From contig JAKSIV010000004.1 of assembly GCA_024398635.1 (NCBI GenBank), positions 1 to 64,000 of the forward strand: a stretch of DNA of 64,000 nucleotides, in the 5' to 3' direction. Numbering within the stretch: position 1 is the stretch's first letter; every line of letters begins with the position of its first letter. Source of the DNA: Bacteroidaceae bacterium (GTDB taxonomy: Bacteria > Bacteroidota > Bacteroidia > Bacteroidales > Bacteroidaceae). The notes beneath the pieces are model-generated. The model was given only the letters and a program-made list of their open reading frames with translations, was not told the DNA's origin and searched no databases. Position numbers and translations under genes: made by a program. Positions 28,762 through 36,400 of the stretch are shown piece after piece.

Positions 28762-29823
28762 TTAGAGTTTTGAAACAAAATCATTATAAATAAACATAGC
28801 ATCAGTGTTCACCTGATCACTCTCTGAGTGGAACATCACGCCAACCCAAGGCTTGCGTGTGTTGTAGATGCCCTCAACAGAACCGTCGTTCAGGTTCTTG
28901 AGGTAAACCTTCCACTGACCTACAACTGAATCCTCACGGATTGCGTAGTTGTGGTTCTGGGTGGTTATGTAGCAGCGGTCTGTTCCCACCAACTGTACAG
29001 GCTGATTCTGGGTGTGGTGTCCGAACTTGAGTTTGTATGTATCCATACCGCCGGCAAGACCCAGCAGCAGGCATCCCATACCGATACCCAGAATCGGGGT
29101 GTCGTTCTTAGCCATGAACTTCTGCAGGCATGTTACAACCTCACTGCAATAGCTGGGGTTACCCGGACCGTCTGATATTACCAGACCGTCCATCTCCATC
29201 TTGCTATAGTCATAGTTCCAGGGAACACGTACAACCTCCAAATCCTCATTGATAAGGCAGCGTACAACTCCGGCCTTTACACCGCAGTCTACCAATACCA
29301 CCTTCTTGGAGGCACCTTCGTTATAGGTTACCGGCTTCTCGACCGATACCTCGGGCAGCATATTCGTATATGCGTACTCCTCAGGTTTCTTCCGGCCGTC
29401 AAACAGGATCTTGGCGGTCATGCTGCCGTGGTTACGGATGTGCTTGGTAAGTTCACGGGTATCAACACCCATTACACCTACAATCTTATTGCGTTTCATC
29501 CAATCCCCAAGTGACTCCTTGGCATTCCAGTGACTGTAGAAATCACTGACCTCACTTACTATCAGGGCGCGTGCCTGTGCGCTTGCACTCTCTGCATTGG
29601 TGGGCAGTCCGAACTCATCGGGAGTCATGGGCTGTATACCATAATTACCAATGACCGGATAGGTCATTACAATGAGCTGACCGCGTGATGCAGGCTCAGT
29701 CAGGATCTCAGGATAACCGGCCATTGCGGTATTGAATACAAGTTCACCGCTAACGGGCTGATTGTATCCGAATGACTCACCCTTGAATGAGGTGCCGTCG
29801 GCCAAAACTAGTGATACTGTCAT
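28762..29823 (-). CDS. carA: Carbamoyl-phosphate synthase small subunit with degenerate glutaminase nucleophile
   Basis: 353 aa. The N-terminal CarA domain is normal ('GESFGYNQPVSGELVFNTAMAGYPE'). The class I glutamine-amidotransferase domain is present, but its nucleophile elbow reads GIGMGCL where active CarA has GICLGHQ-like sequence, so the catalytic Cys is Gly248. His332 and Glu334 of the triad are kept, and the 84-residue spacing from 248 to 332 equals that between Cys269 and His353 of E. coli CarA. A Cys at 251 sits in the wrong place. I infer the pair uses free ammonia, or this CarA is structural. Followed 12 nt later by carB. Confidence 0.9.
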   Translation of the reverse strand: MTVSLVLADGTSFKGESFGYNQPVSGELVFNTAMAGYPEILTEPASRGQLIVMTYPVIGNYGIQPMTPDEFGLPTNAESASAQARALIVSEVSDFYSHWNAKESLGDWMKRNKIVGVMGVDTRELTKHIRNHGSMTAKILFDGRKKPEEYAYTNMLPEVSVEKPVTYNEGASKKVVLVDCGVKAGVVRCLINEDLEVVRVPWNYDYSKMEMDGLVISDGPGNPSYCSEVVTCLQKFMAKNDTPILGIGMGCLLLGLAGGMDTYKLKFGHHTQNQPVQLVGTDRCYITTQNHNYAIREDSVVGQWKVYLKNLNDGSVEGIYNTRKPWVGVMFHSESDQVNTDAMFIYNDFVSKL

Positions 29824-29860
29824 TTTCTGTTATAATGATCAAATTACTTTACTTCTCCAT

Positions 29861-29903
29861 TAAAAAAGAAAAAAGGGAAAATGTCTTAAACAATTCCCCC
29901 TTT
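29861..29903 (-). terminator. Terminator-like hairpin in the carA leader (possible attenuator)
   Basis: On the minus strand AAAGGG...CCCTTT forms a stem (29903-29898 with 29877-29872), extendable by two A/T pairs over a 2-nt bulge. It is followed by a long T-rich tract (to 29861) 38 nt before the carA ATG. Placement inside the leader suggests transcription attenuation. Confidence 0.45.
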
Positions 29904-29988
29904 ATGAAATGAAATGACTGAAAACACTATCACCACCCGTGGGTTTATGCTTTGGTGAACAGTCAATATTTCCTCTTTTTCTTAACAT
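29902..29988 (-). CDS. Possible 28-codon leader ORF ahead of carA
   Basis: An ATG five bases after the carA -7 box opens a 28-codon frame beginning MLRKRGNIDC and ending in SHFIS. Its stop codon touches the base of the terminator-like hairpin, the arrangement used by leader-peptide attenuators. No run of one regulatory codon stands out (two AGA Arg codons near the start). Codons alone cannot prove translation. Confidence 0.25.
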   Translation of the reverse strand: MLRKRGNIDCSPKHKPTGGDSVFSHFIS

Positions 29989-29992
29989 GCCG

Positions 29993-30000
29993 CAAAGGTA
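29993..30000 (-). promoter_or_regulatory. -7 promoter box for carAB
   Basis: TACCTTTG on the minus strand (30000 to 29993) matches TAnnTTTG exactly, 170 nt before carA. A TGTG 20 nt further upstream is a poor -33 match. The 266-nt gap from 29824 to 30089 holds this promoter, the leader frame, a CACCA/TGGTG hairpin near 29931-29957 and the terminator-like hairpin. Confidence 0.55.
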
Positions 30001-30089
30001 CTGCTTTTCCCTAAAACCCGCACATCAGAATGAATAAGTTTTCAACAATTGCTCTATTAAATAATGTTATACTGCATATTCATTCAGAA

Positions 30090-31427
30090 TTACAGTGGTT
30101 TGTAGTCAAAAGATACAAGTGTGGCATCGCCGGCCAGGAAGTAAGCGGGACGGAGAGCAAAGAAGCCTTTGTAGTAGTTGTGATGGTAAGTGCCTACTGC
30201 GGCCTCACGGTAGTATACCTGCCAGTTCTCACCGTCGGCGCTCTTCCAGACGGTGGCTTTGTTGCGGTCATTCAGGATCCTTACGTAAAAATCAGGAATG
30301 CTGTCAACTGCACCAAGGTTGGCTTCCTCATTATAGAAGAGGTAGAGTCCTGCGCGGCCCTCGCTGCCGACCTTGAAGTGAGCGGTAATCTCATACTTCT
30401 CATCAACGGCTGTTGTGGTCATCAGAGTGCCACCGTCAAAGCCGGGCTCCCACTTGGCCCACATGAGCGGGTTCTCGTAGTGACGCAGATAGTCGTAGTC
30501 CTGCAGACCTCCGTTCTTCCACTTGGCACCGTTCTTCTCTACAAGTACAGGCCAGCCGTCTCTGGTCCACTTTACACTCTCAATTATGGTGCTGCGGCCC
30601 AGTGTATGGAAACCGTTGCGGTATGCATGATAAACTATGTACCAGTTGCCTTCGGGATCATCAATCAGAGTGCCGTGGCCCTTTGACCACCAGAGTTCAT
30701 CGGCTGTGTATGTGTGTACAAGAGGATTGTAGGGGCTGTTCTCCCAGGGACCTGTTACTGACTTGCTGCGGGCTACAACACACATATGGCTGGTGGGAGG
30801 TCCTGCTGTACCACCCTCAGCACTTACCAGATAGTAGTATTCTCCGCGCTTTACAATCTTGGGCGATTCAAGCCACATGCCCTCGGTCTCCCACTCCTCG
30901 GGGTACTGCCAGGGGTCATAGACCTTCTGGTTACGGCCTGTTATGCTCAGTCCGTCAGCCGACAGCGGAGCCACGTGACCGTCGTTGGTATAGAGATAGC
31001 GGTTGCCCTGGTCATCAATTGCATGACCGGGATCTATTCCGCTTACACGCAGTTTAACGGGCTCACTCCACGGGCCCTCCATCTTATCGGCGGTAACCAC
31101 AAAGTTCTCACCGCTGCTGGTGGGATAATAGATATAGTACTTGCCGTTAACTTTGCAAAGGTCCGGAGCATAGATCGAATAATCATGTCCCTGTACCGCA
31201 CGTGCTATAGGCTCCCAGTGCAGCAGATCGGTTGAATGCCATATGAGCAGACCGGGATAGTACGTAAAGTTGGAATGGGTCATGTAGTAATCATTACCGT
31301 CACGGAGGATGGTAGGATCAGGATAATCACCAGGGAAAATGCATACCTTAAGGTTCTTATCCTTACAACCGGCCATAAGCAGAGTAACTGCGGCTACGGC
31401 CATAACGACAATAGATTTAGTTTTCAT
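30090..31427 (-). CDS. GH43-family glycosidase lipoprotein (beta-xylosidase/arabinofuranosidase type)
   Basis: 445 aa from the ATG at 31427, giving a lipoprotein signal with LLMAGC and Cys21. The five-bladed propeller has the expected residues: base Asp37 in 'GDYPDP', Asp89 in 'YAPDL' and acid Glu188 in 'WLESP'. The C-terminal ~150 residues form a beta-sandwich ('AGLYLFYNEEANLG') like the second domain of GH43 xylosidases. Acts on xylan or arabinoxylan side chains or oligomers at the cell envelope. It starts 16 nt after the last gene of the pigment-type operon and so may be transcribed with it, an odd partnership. Confidence 0.87.
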   Translation of the reverse strand: MKTKSIVVMAVAAVTLLMAGCKDKNLKVCIFPGDYPDPTILRDGNDYYMTHSNFTYYPGLLIWHSTDLLHWEPIARAVQGHDYSIYAPDLCKVNGKYYIYYPTSSGENFVVTADKMEGPWSEPVKLRVSGIDPGHAIDDQGNRYLYTNDGHVAPLSADGLSITGRNQKVYDPWQYPEEWETEGMWLESPKIVKRGEYYYLVSAEGGTAGPPTSHMCVVARSKSVTGPWENSPYNPLVHTYTADELWWSKGHGTLIDDPEGNWYIVYHAYRNGFHTLGRSTIIESVKWTRDGWPVLVEKNGAKWKNGGLQDYDYLRHYENPLMWAKWEPGFDGGTLMTTTAVDEKYEITAHFKVGSEGRAGLYLFYNEEANLGAVDSIPDFYVRILNDRNKATVWKSADGENWQVYYREAAVGTYHHNYYKGFFALRPAYFLAGDATLVSFDYKPL

Positions 31428-31443
31428 AAGCAATATTGTTTTC

Positions 31444-32568
31444 TCAATTCTTTGATTCAATGGGGTTAGCGTATATGCCCAAGAATATATCCTGAAGAAC
31501 AGGATCATCGCTGTATTTGTTCAACTCTGCCATATGGGCCACAAAAGCGTCATACTGATCTTTTGTGTAACGGTCTGCATACCTAGTGCTTCCGTAACGC
31601 AGGTCATGGGCAATAAATGAGTTGGGGAACAACTTATAGTCTGCGCATATACGTTTGTCAATAATCTGGGCCACCTCACGGTGGAACTGTACATTGGGCA
31701 CGTCACGTAAGGCCTCCAGTTCCTCACGGCGCAGAGAATCACAGATCTGGAAATGTACCCTGCCCTTATCCTGCATAATACCGGTCAGTATGCTGTTAAG
31801 GTCCTCGCCAGGTTTCTTTATGTAAGGCTCGCCGTTACGGCTCTCGTAGAGTTCAAGCGCCTTAAGTATATCACATGACTCCCACTCGTATGAGACCGAT
31901 ACGGGCACGATATTCAGTTCATCAAGTGCATCCACACGATCCTTGGGGCCGCTCATTCCGAACATCTTTATTACTCCCTGATCAGTGCGGTCAATGCCGT
32001 CCTTGGTGCGACCGTTGCGCTGGGCTATCCAGACAGACTGTTTCTTTTCAGTGATTGCGTATCGGATATATTCCGACAGATGGACCGATGTGCTGTACAA
32101 TTCACGCGGATTACGGCCGCGGTCCACACGGAACATCTTGTTGCTCTTACCTATATCCACCACCAGCTCTCCCTGCATAAGGTTTGAGCCGAATGTTATC
32201 TCGCCGGTATCATGACCTTCCAAATGAAGAGCATACATGAGTATACAGGAATCCAGCACTATGTCCCTGTGGTTGCTCACATACAGATAGCGTTTTGAGG
32301 TATCCAGCTTCTCAGCACCACCCAGAGTAAAATCCGTAATTGTACCCTCTATGACCTGCCTGTTCATGGAAACCATGGCGCCAAGCTGAAAATCATATGT
32401 GGTCTTGTAACCACGCACCTGACGGGCCGCTTCCTCTACTGTCAGTTCCGGATAGACAAACTGAGCCACCAGCGGAAACGAGCGGTTGGAGGCAATGCGT
32501 TGCATCGCTGCCGGAATCTCCTCGTCGCGGTACGGACGGATATCATCAAATTTGTGGTAATCTGTCAT
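31444..32568 (-). CDS. PlsC-superfamily acyltransferase
   Basis: 374 aa, soluble, without a signal. The acyltransferase motif is 'SNHRDIVLD' (His100 with Asp102 or Asp106), a variant of the usual HX4D, and 'FGSNLMQG' and 'KMFRVDRGRNPRELYS' follow where PlsC proteins bind glycerol phosphate. Similar ~370-aa proteins are common in Bacteroidales and poorly studied. Its ATG overlaps the ligase stop as ATGA, placing it in the biosynthetic operon. It may acylate the lipid anchor or the finished product. Third acyltransferase of the operon. Confidence 0.72.
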   Translation of the reverse strand: MTDYHKFDDIRPYRDEEIPAAMQRIASNRSFPLVAQFVYPELTVEEAARQVRGYKTTYDFQLGAMVSMNRQVIEGTITDFTLGGAEKLDTSKRYLYVSNHRDIVLDSCILMYALHLEGHDTGEITFGSNLMQGELVVDIGKSNKMFRVDRGRNPRELYSTSVHLSEYIRYAITEKKQSVWIAQRNGRTKDGIDRTDQGVIKMFGMSGPKDRVDALDELNIVPVSVSYEWESCDILKALELYESRNGEPYIKKPGEDLNSILTGIMQDKGRVHFQICDSLRREELEALRDVPNVQFHREVAQIIDKRICADYKLFPNSFIAHDLRYGSTRYADRYTKDQYDAFVAHMAELNKYSDDPVLQDIFLGIYANPIESKN

Positions 32569-33857
32569 TTTCTCTGATCTATGAACTTGACCGGTTTACG
32601 GCCTGTAGGCGGATAATTTATCTTTTGGATCTCCTCCACATCACATATCTCAATCTCAGGTGCCACACGTATGCGTGAACGGAAACTGTCCTTGAGTTCC
32701 TTTACTACATCGAATCCGGGATCATTCTTGAGTCCCACCTTAACCAGCACATCATCTGTTCCGGCCTTGCTGTTGCGTACAATCACAACGTAGTTCTCAA
32801 CGTAATCAGTATTGTCCAAAACGTCGTTGATTGCAGGCGGATAGAGCGTGGTACCCTTAAGTTTTATCATGTTGTTCTTGCGGCCCAACAGCGGAGACAG
32901 ACGGTATGACCATCGGCCGCAACGGCATTGCTCCACATGCTTGCAGGCAATATCGCCCGTACGGAAACGCAGCAGAGGCATACCCTCAACGCGCAGGGTG
33001 GTAACCACCACCTCACCCGGCTGTCCGTCGGCCACAGGCATTCCGTCATCGCCTATTATTTCTACAATTATAAGTTCCGGATGCACGTGACCGCCCATGC
33101 CGTACTCGCACTCACTGAACGTGGCACCCATCTCGGTCGATGAGTATGTGGCAAAGAGCTGGACCTGAGGCCATTTTTCATGAATCTGACGACCCAGCAG
33201 GTTGAGCTCAAAATTCTGGTCACGCAGTCCCTCGCCTATGCCTATGATGCGGTGTATGCTGCTGGAGCGGTAATCTATATCATGTGCCTCGGCATACTCT
33301 ATCAGTTTGAGTATGAATGACGGCACGCACATTATGGCATCGGGATGGAAACGGCGGATTGTATCCCACTGAAGTTCGGGAATACCGTTTCCCACGCGTA
33401 TGACTCCTGCACCCATCTCCCTTAATCCCAGGAAGTATGCCATACCTGCCATGAAACGCTTGTCGAGAGTGGTCATGAGCTGTACAACACTGTCACTTGT
33501 CAGTCCTGCGCACTCAAAAGACTTTTTCTCATTGTAAGCCAGACGCTGCAGGTCCTTCTCGGTACAGCCGAACAGCACCGGATCACCCAGAGTGCCCGAT
33601 GTGGTTATGTAGTCTATGATCTTTGTCTTGGGAACGCAGCAGAAATCATCGTTGTACAGCTGCAGGTCCTTCTTCTCGGTAAAAGGAATGCGGGTAAGGT
33701 CCTCCAGATGAACAATTTTGCTGATGTTTATGCCATAACTGTCAAACAGTCTCCTGTAGTAGGGAGAGTTCTTCTTGAGATAAACCAGATGCTTGTGCAG
33801 CAAGTCCTCCTGAAAAGCCTTTATCTCAGCAGCCGATGAAAACTCTATATCATTCAT
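32565..33857 (-). CDS. Phenylacetate-CoA ligase/CapK-like adenylate-forming enzyme
   Basis: 430 aa from the ATG at 33857. PaaK-type ANL fold: nucleotide loop 'TTSGTLGDPVLFG' (86-98), 'YSSTEMGATFSECE' where the adenine-binding motif lies, 'RFRTGDIACKH', and a C-terminal lid with 'GRKNNMIKLKGTTLYP'. PaaK relatives activate aryl acids, so this is the best candidate for loading an aromatic starter unit in an aryl-polyene-like pathway; that is inference. The start overlaps the hydrolase gene by 8 nt. Confidence 0.82.
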   Translation of the reverse strand: MNDIEFSSAAEIKAFQEDLLHKHLVYLKKNSPYYRRLFDSYGINISKIVHLEDLTRIPFTEKKDLQLYNDDFCCVPKTKIIDYITTSGTLGDPVLFGCTEKDLQRLAYNEKKSFECAGLTSDSVVQLMTTLDKRFMAGMAYFLGLREMGAGVIRVGNGIPELQWDTIRRFHPDAIMCVPSFILKLIEYAEAHDIDYRSSSIHRIIGIGEGLRDQNFELNLLGRQIHEKWPQVQLFATYSSTEMGATFSECEYGMGGHVHPELIIVEIIGDDGMPVADGQPGEVVVTTLRVEGMPLLRFRTGDIACKHVEQCRCGRWSYRLSPLLGRKNNMIKLKGTTLYPPAINDVLDNTDYVENYVVIVRNSKAGTDDVLVKVGLKNDPGFDVVKELKDSFRSRIRVAPEIEICDVEEIQKINYPPTGRKPVKFIDQRK

Positions 33858-34731
33858 ATATTCCTCTAAGCCAAACCAAAAACTCATCTCTCCATTTACG
33901 GCTCTCGGGTGAACCGTAAACATCACTCACTCCGAACCCGTGCTTGCCTGTCTCATACAGGATATACTTGTGATTGACACCAGCATCAGTCAGAGCTTTG
34001 TCCAAAATTACTGAATTATGCCAATCTACAACAGGATCGTCCTTACAATTTATCATAAACACAGGCGGACAGTTCTCTGGGATGTGTTCCTCGATGGACA
34101 TCATATCCCTTTTCTTACTGCTGTAAACACCCCACTCGCCCAACAGTCCGCGGCGGGAACGCCTGTGCGCATACTCTCCGTTCATGGTGACCACAGGGTA
34201 AATGGCACCCACAAAATCGGGTCTTAGAGATACAGTTGAGGGACCTTCGGGAAGGTTTGTATAATCTATATCACTGAAACAGGCCGATGACATGGCCAGA
34301 TGACCTCCGGCCGAAAAGCCCATCACGCCAACACGCTCAGGGTCTATACCCAGACTGTCGGCATTCTCACGCACATAACGGATTGTCCTCTGGACATCAC
34401 ATATCATATCGGGGTGACGGCGGCCACGGAACAGGAAACGGTAATGCCAGATGCATGAGCCCAGTCCTGCGGTACGATACTGAAGCAACACGGCGTTGAT
34501 GCCGTTGTCACGAAGCCATTCGGCCACCTCAATGCCCTCGCCCTTTATATCCAGCCAGTGGTAACTGCCACCGGGACAGACAATTATTGTCGGGGCATTA
34601 CGGCTGTCATCCGCCATATAAGGTGTAACCATCACCTCATCGGCGTGCCTTTCCAGATCAGCCCAGAGAGTAATTGTCTTGCTGCTCGGGATGATGACTG
34701 CAAGAAAAGAAAGCAGCAGGCTTGTAAGCAT
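33850..34731 (-). CDS. Secreted alpha/beta-hydrolase (BD-FAE/acetylesterase-like)
   Basis: 293 aa from the ATG at 34731 (TGATG overlap with the upstream stop; a GTG one codon earlier is possible). N-terminal signal MLTSLLLSFLAVIIPSS. Oxyanion motif 'VCPGGSYHWL' (an HGG variant), nucleophile GFSAGGH, 'NCKDDPVVDW' with the acid, and 'GKHGFGV' with the His. The family includes xylan and polysaccharide esterases as well as lipases. Inside this operon it could hydrolyse or transfer acyl product outside the cytosol. Unusual passenger for a pigment-type cluster. Confidence 0.75.
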   Translation of the reverse strand: MLTSLLLSFLAVIIPSSKTITLWADLERHADEVMVTPYMADDSRNAPTIIVCPGGSYHWLDIKGEGIEVAEWLRDNGINAVLLQYRTAGLGSCIWHYRFLFRGRRHPDMICDVQRTIRYVRENADSLGIDPERVGVMGFSAGGHLAMSSACFSDIDYTNLPEGPSTVSLRPDFVGAIYPVVTMNGEYAHRRSRRGLLGEWGVYSSKKRDMMSIEEHIPENCPPVFMINCKDDPVVDWHNSVILDKALTDAGVNHKYILYETGKHGFGVSDVYGSPESRKWRDEFLVWLRGIYE

Positions 34732-35093
34732 CACTTACCCAGCAGTTTGAGCAACTCCTCTCTGGTCAGCTGACGGTATTTGTGCTGAGGATCGGCGTCA
34801 AAGTCCACCTCAAAATACTCCTCGTCGTAGAACGAGAGTTTGGAGTTGGTGTTGGGATTGCACTCTACATATACCATATCGGCCGGGTTGATACCTTTGG
34901 CCTGGCATATCTGGTCGGCCAGTTTCCTGCCGGCATATGTAACCGATGTGCCGGGATTGTCCTGGTAGAGTTCTGTCACTATGACATATTGCTTGCCTTC
35001 AGATTCGCGTATCTTGAGGCCGCATGATGAGGGCATATCCCATTCGCCCTTAAAGTCGAATATCTCGTCGTAATAATCAGGTGATACTTTCAT
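34731..35093 (-). CDS. Unknown 120-aa protein of the biosynthetic operon
   Basis: I do not recognise this protein. It is soluble, acidic, without signal or membrane segment. It starts MKVSPDYYDEIFDFKG and carries a mixed alpha/beta pattern with 'YVIVTELYQDNPGTSV', 'GRKLADQICQAKG' and 'YVECNPNTNS', ending in a helical 'LTREELLKLLGK'. Coupled at both ends: ATGA overlap with the radical SAM gene upstream and TGATG with the hydrolase downstream. The coupling suggests it works with the radical SAM enzyme or the hydrolase. Confidence 0.6.
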   Translation of the reverse strand: MKVSPDYYDEIFDFKGEWDMPSSCGLKIRESEGKQYVIVTELYQDNPGTSVTYAGRKLADQICQAKGINPADMVYVECNPNTNSKLSFYDEEYFEVDFDADPQHKYRQLTREELLKLLGK

Positions 35094-36385
35094 GAATTCA
35101 CGGTTTTAATGTTTCTTACTACATCCTTACCGAATGATTTGTTGGCCAATCGGCGGTCACGCGGGCGGTAAGTACCCTCCTCCATCTCACGCAGCGCCAC
35201 GTTGCAGAACAGGCGGAACATCTTCTGCTCCTGGCTCTCATCGGCATAGAAACTCTTCCATGCGTAATCGTACAGTTCCTGCAGGCGCTCCGGGCTCATA
35301 TGCTTGGGCTGGAACACCACCTGACCGGCATTGTAATGGTTCCAGTCAAAGTCAAATATGCGGCCCTGACGCAGCAGGTCATCATATCCCTTGGTATGCG
35401 GGAACGGAGTCATTACCGTGAACTCGGCCAGATCAAGGTCAATCTCACCAAGGAAATCAATCAGACGCTTTATGTCATCCTCAGTCTGGTTGTCAAGTCC
35501 GAGCAGGATCGTGCCCTCAACGCCTATTCCGTAATCATGGTAACGCTTTACACGCTCCTTGATGTAGTCCGATGTATCATAAACTGCCTGATACACGTAC
35601 CATGCGCCCGCCTTGGCAGCAAGGTCCAGAACCTCGGGGTCATCCTCGATTGTATGGCTTATCCATTTCTTCTTGAGCGGAGCAATGGCGGTAAAGAGCT
35701 CTTTCTCCCACTCCTTGTTCTGTGCAAGGGAGTTGTCTACAATGAACAGACGGTTGTTGTCAATGGCTGCCATATCCTCAACCACCTTGTCAATGGGGCG
35801 CGGACGGAACTTACGGCCACCCAGATATGATACGGCGCACGGATAGCAGCTGAAACGGCATCCGCGACTGGCATGGAACAGATCCACCATCTGAACACCC
35901 TTGTGATTATATAGCTCACGCTTGTAAAGGTCACGACGACACGGGCCGACTGACTCAATAGGCGGCAGATTACCCATGTAGTTGTAGAACTTGCGGAGTT
36001 TACCGTTCACCCAATCCTGCATAACCTCCTCCATACGGCCCTCGGATTCACCCAGGAACACACTGTCCACATGCTTCACCATATCCTCGGCATGAAGCAT
36101 GGTGGATATGCCACCGGCTGACACCAGCTTGCCGCGCTTGTGGTACTCATCGGCAATCTCCCATCCGCGCTTGACCTGGGTGCTGAGCATCATGGACAGA
36201 GCCACGCCGTCGCACTCCTCGTCAAAATCAATCGGCTCAACGTTCTCATCCGTAAATGAGACCTCGACCCACTCCGGAAGTGTAGCCGCAAATGCCACCG
36301 GTCCGTGAGGAGGCAGGTTGAAAGTGGTCTGTCCTTTCAGTTTCTGCCACTTGGGATAGATAAGCTTTAATTTGAACGGTTTCAT
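35090..36385 (-). CDS. B12-binding-domain radical SAM protein
   Basis: 431 aa. The N-terminal ~135 residues have a Rossmann-like cobalamin-binding pattern ('DGVALSMMLSTQVKRGWEIA', 'KLVSAGGISTMLHAEDM', 'VFLGESEGRMEEV'), and the [4Fe-4S] motif CRFSCYPC (C176, C180, C183) opens the TIM barrel. 'GTILLGLDNQTEDDIKRLI' and 'FTVMTPFPHTKGYDDL' are typical of the BchE/methyltransferase-like class B branch. It may methylate or rearrange the product. Not part of the standard proteobacterial aryl-polyene set. 15 nt after the oxidoreductase gene. Confidence 0.85.
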   Translation of the reverse strand: MKPFKLKLIYPKWQKLKGQTTFNLPPHGPVAFAATLPEWVEVSFTDENVEPIDFDEECDGVALSMMLSTQVKRGWEIADEYHKRGKLVSAGGISTMLHAEDMVKHVDSVFLGESEGRMEEVMQDWVNGKLRKFYNYMGNLPPIESVGPCRRDLYKRELYNHKGVQMVDLFHASRGCRFSCYPCAVSYLGGRKFRPRPIDKVVEDMAAIDNNRLFIVDNSLAQNKEWEKELFTAIAPLKKKWISHTIEDDPEVLDLAAKAGAWYVYQAVYDTSDYIKERVKRYHDYGIGVEGTILLGLDNQTEDDIKRLIDFLGEIDLDLAEFTVMTPFPHTKGYDDLLRQGRIFDFDWNHYNAGQVVFQPKHMSPERLQELYDYAWKSFYADESQEQKMFRLFCNVALREMEEGTYRPRDRRLANKSFGKDVVRNIKTVNS

Positions 36386-36400
36386 ATTGTCCTTTAATCT

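Noticed and set aside
30028..30085. 9-bp inverted repeat (30028-30036 with 30077-30085) after the GH43 gene
   Set aside because: The 40-nt loop and lack of a T-run make it a poor terminator; probably chance in AT-rich sequence.
30030..30686. 218-codon open frame on the plus strand opposite the GH43 gene
   Set aside because: GH43 catalytic motifs on the other strand are clear, and the frame runs out of a promoter region; a shadow.
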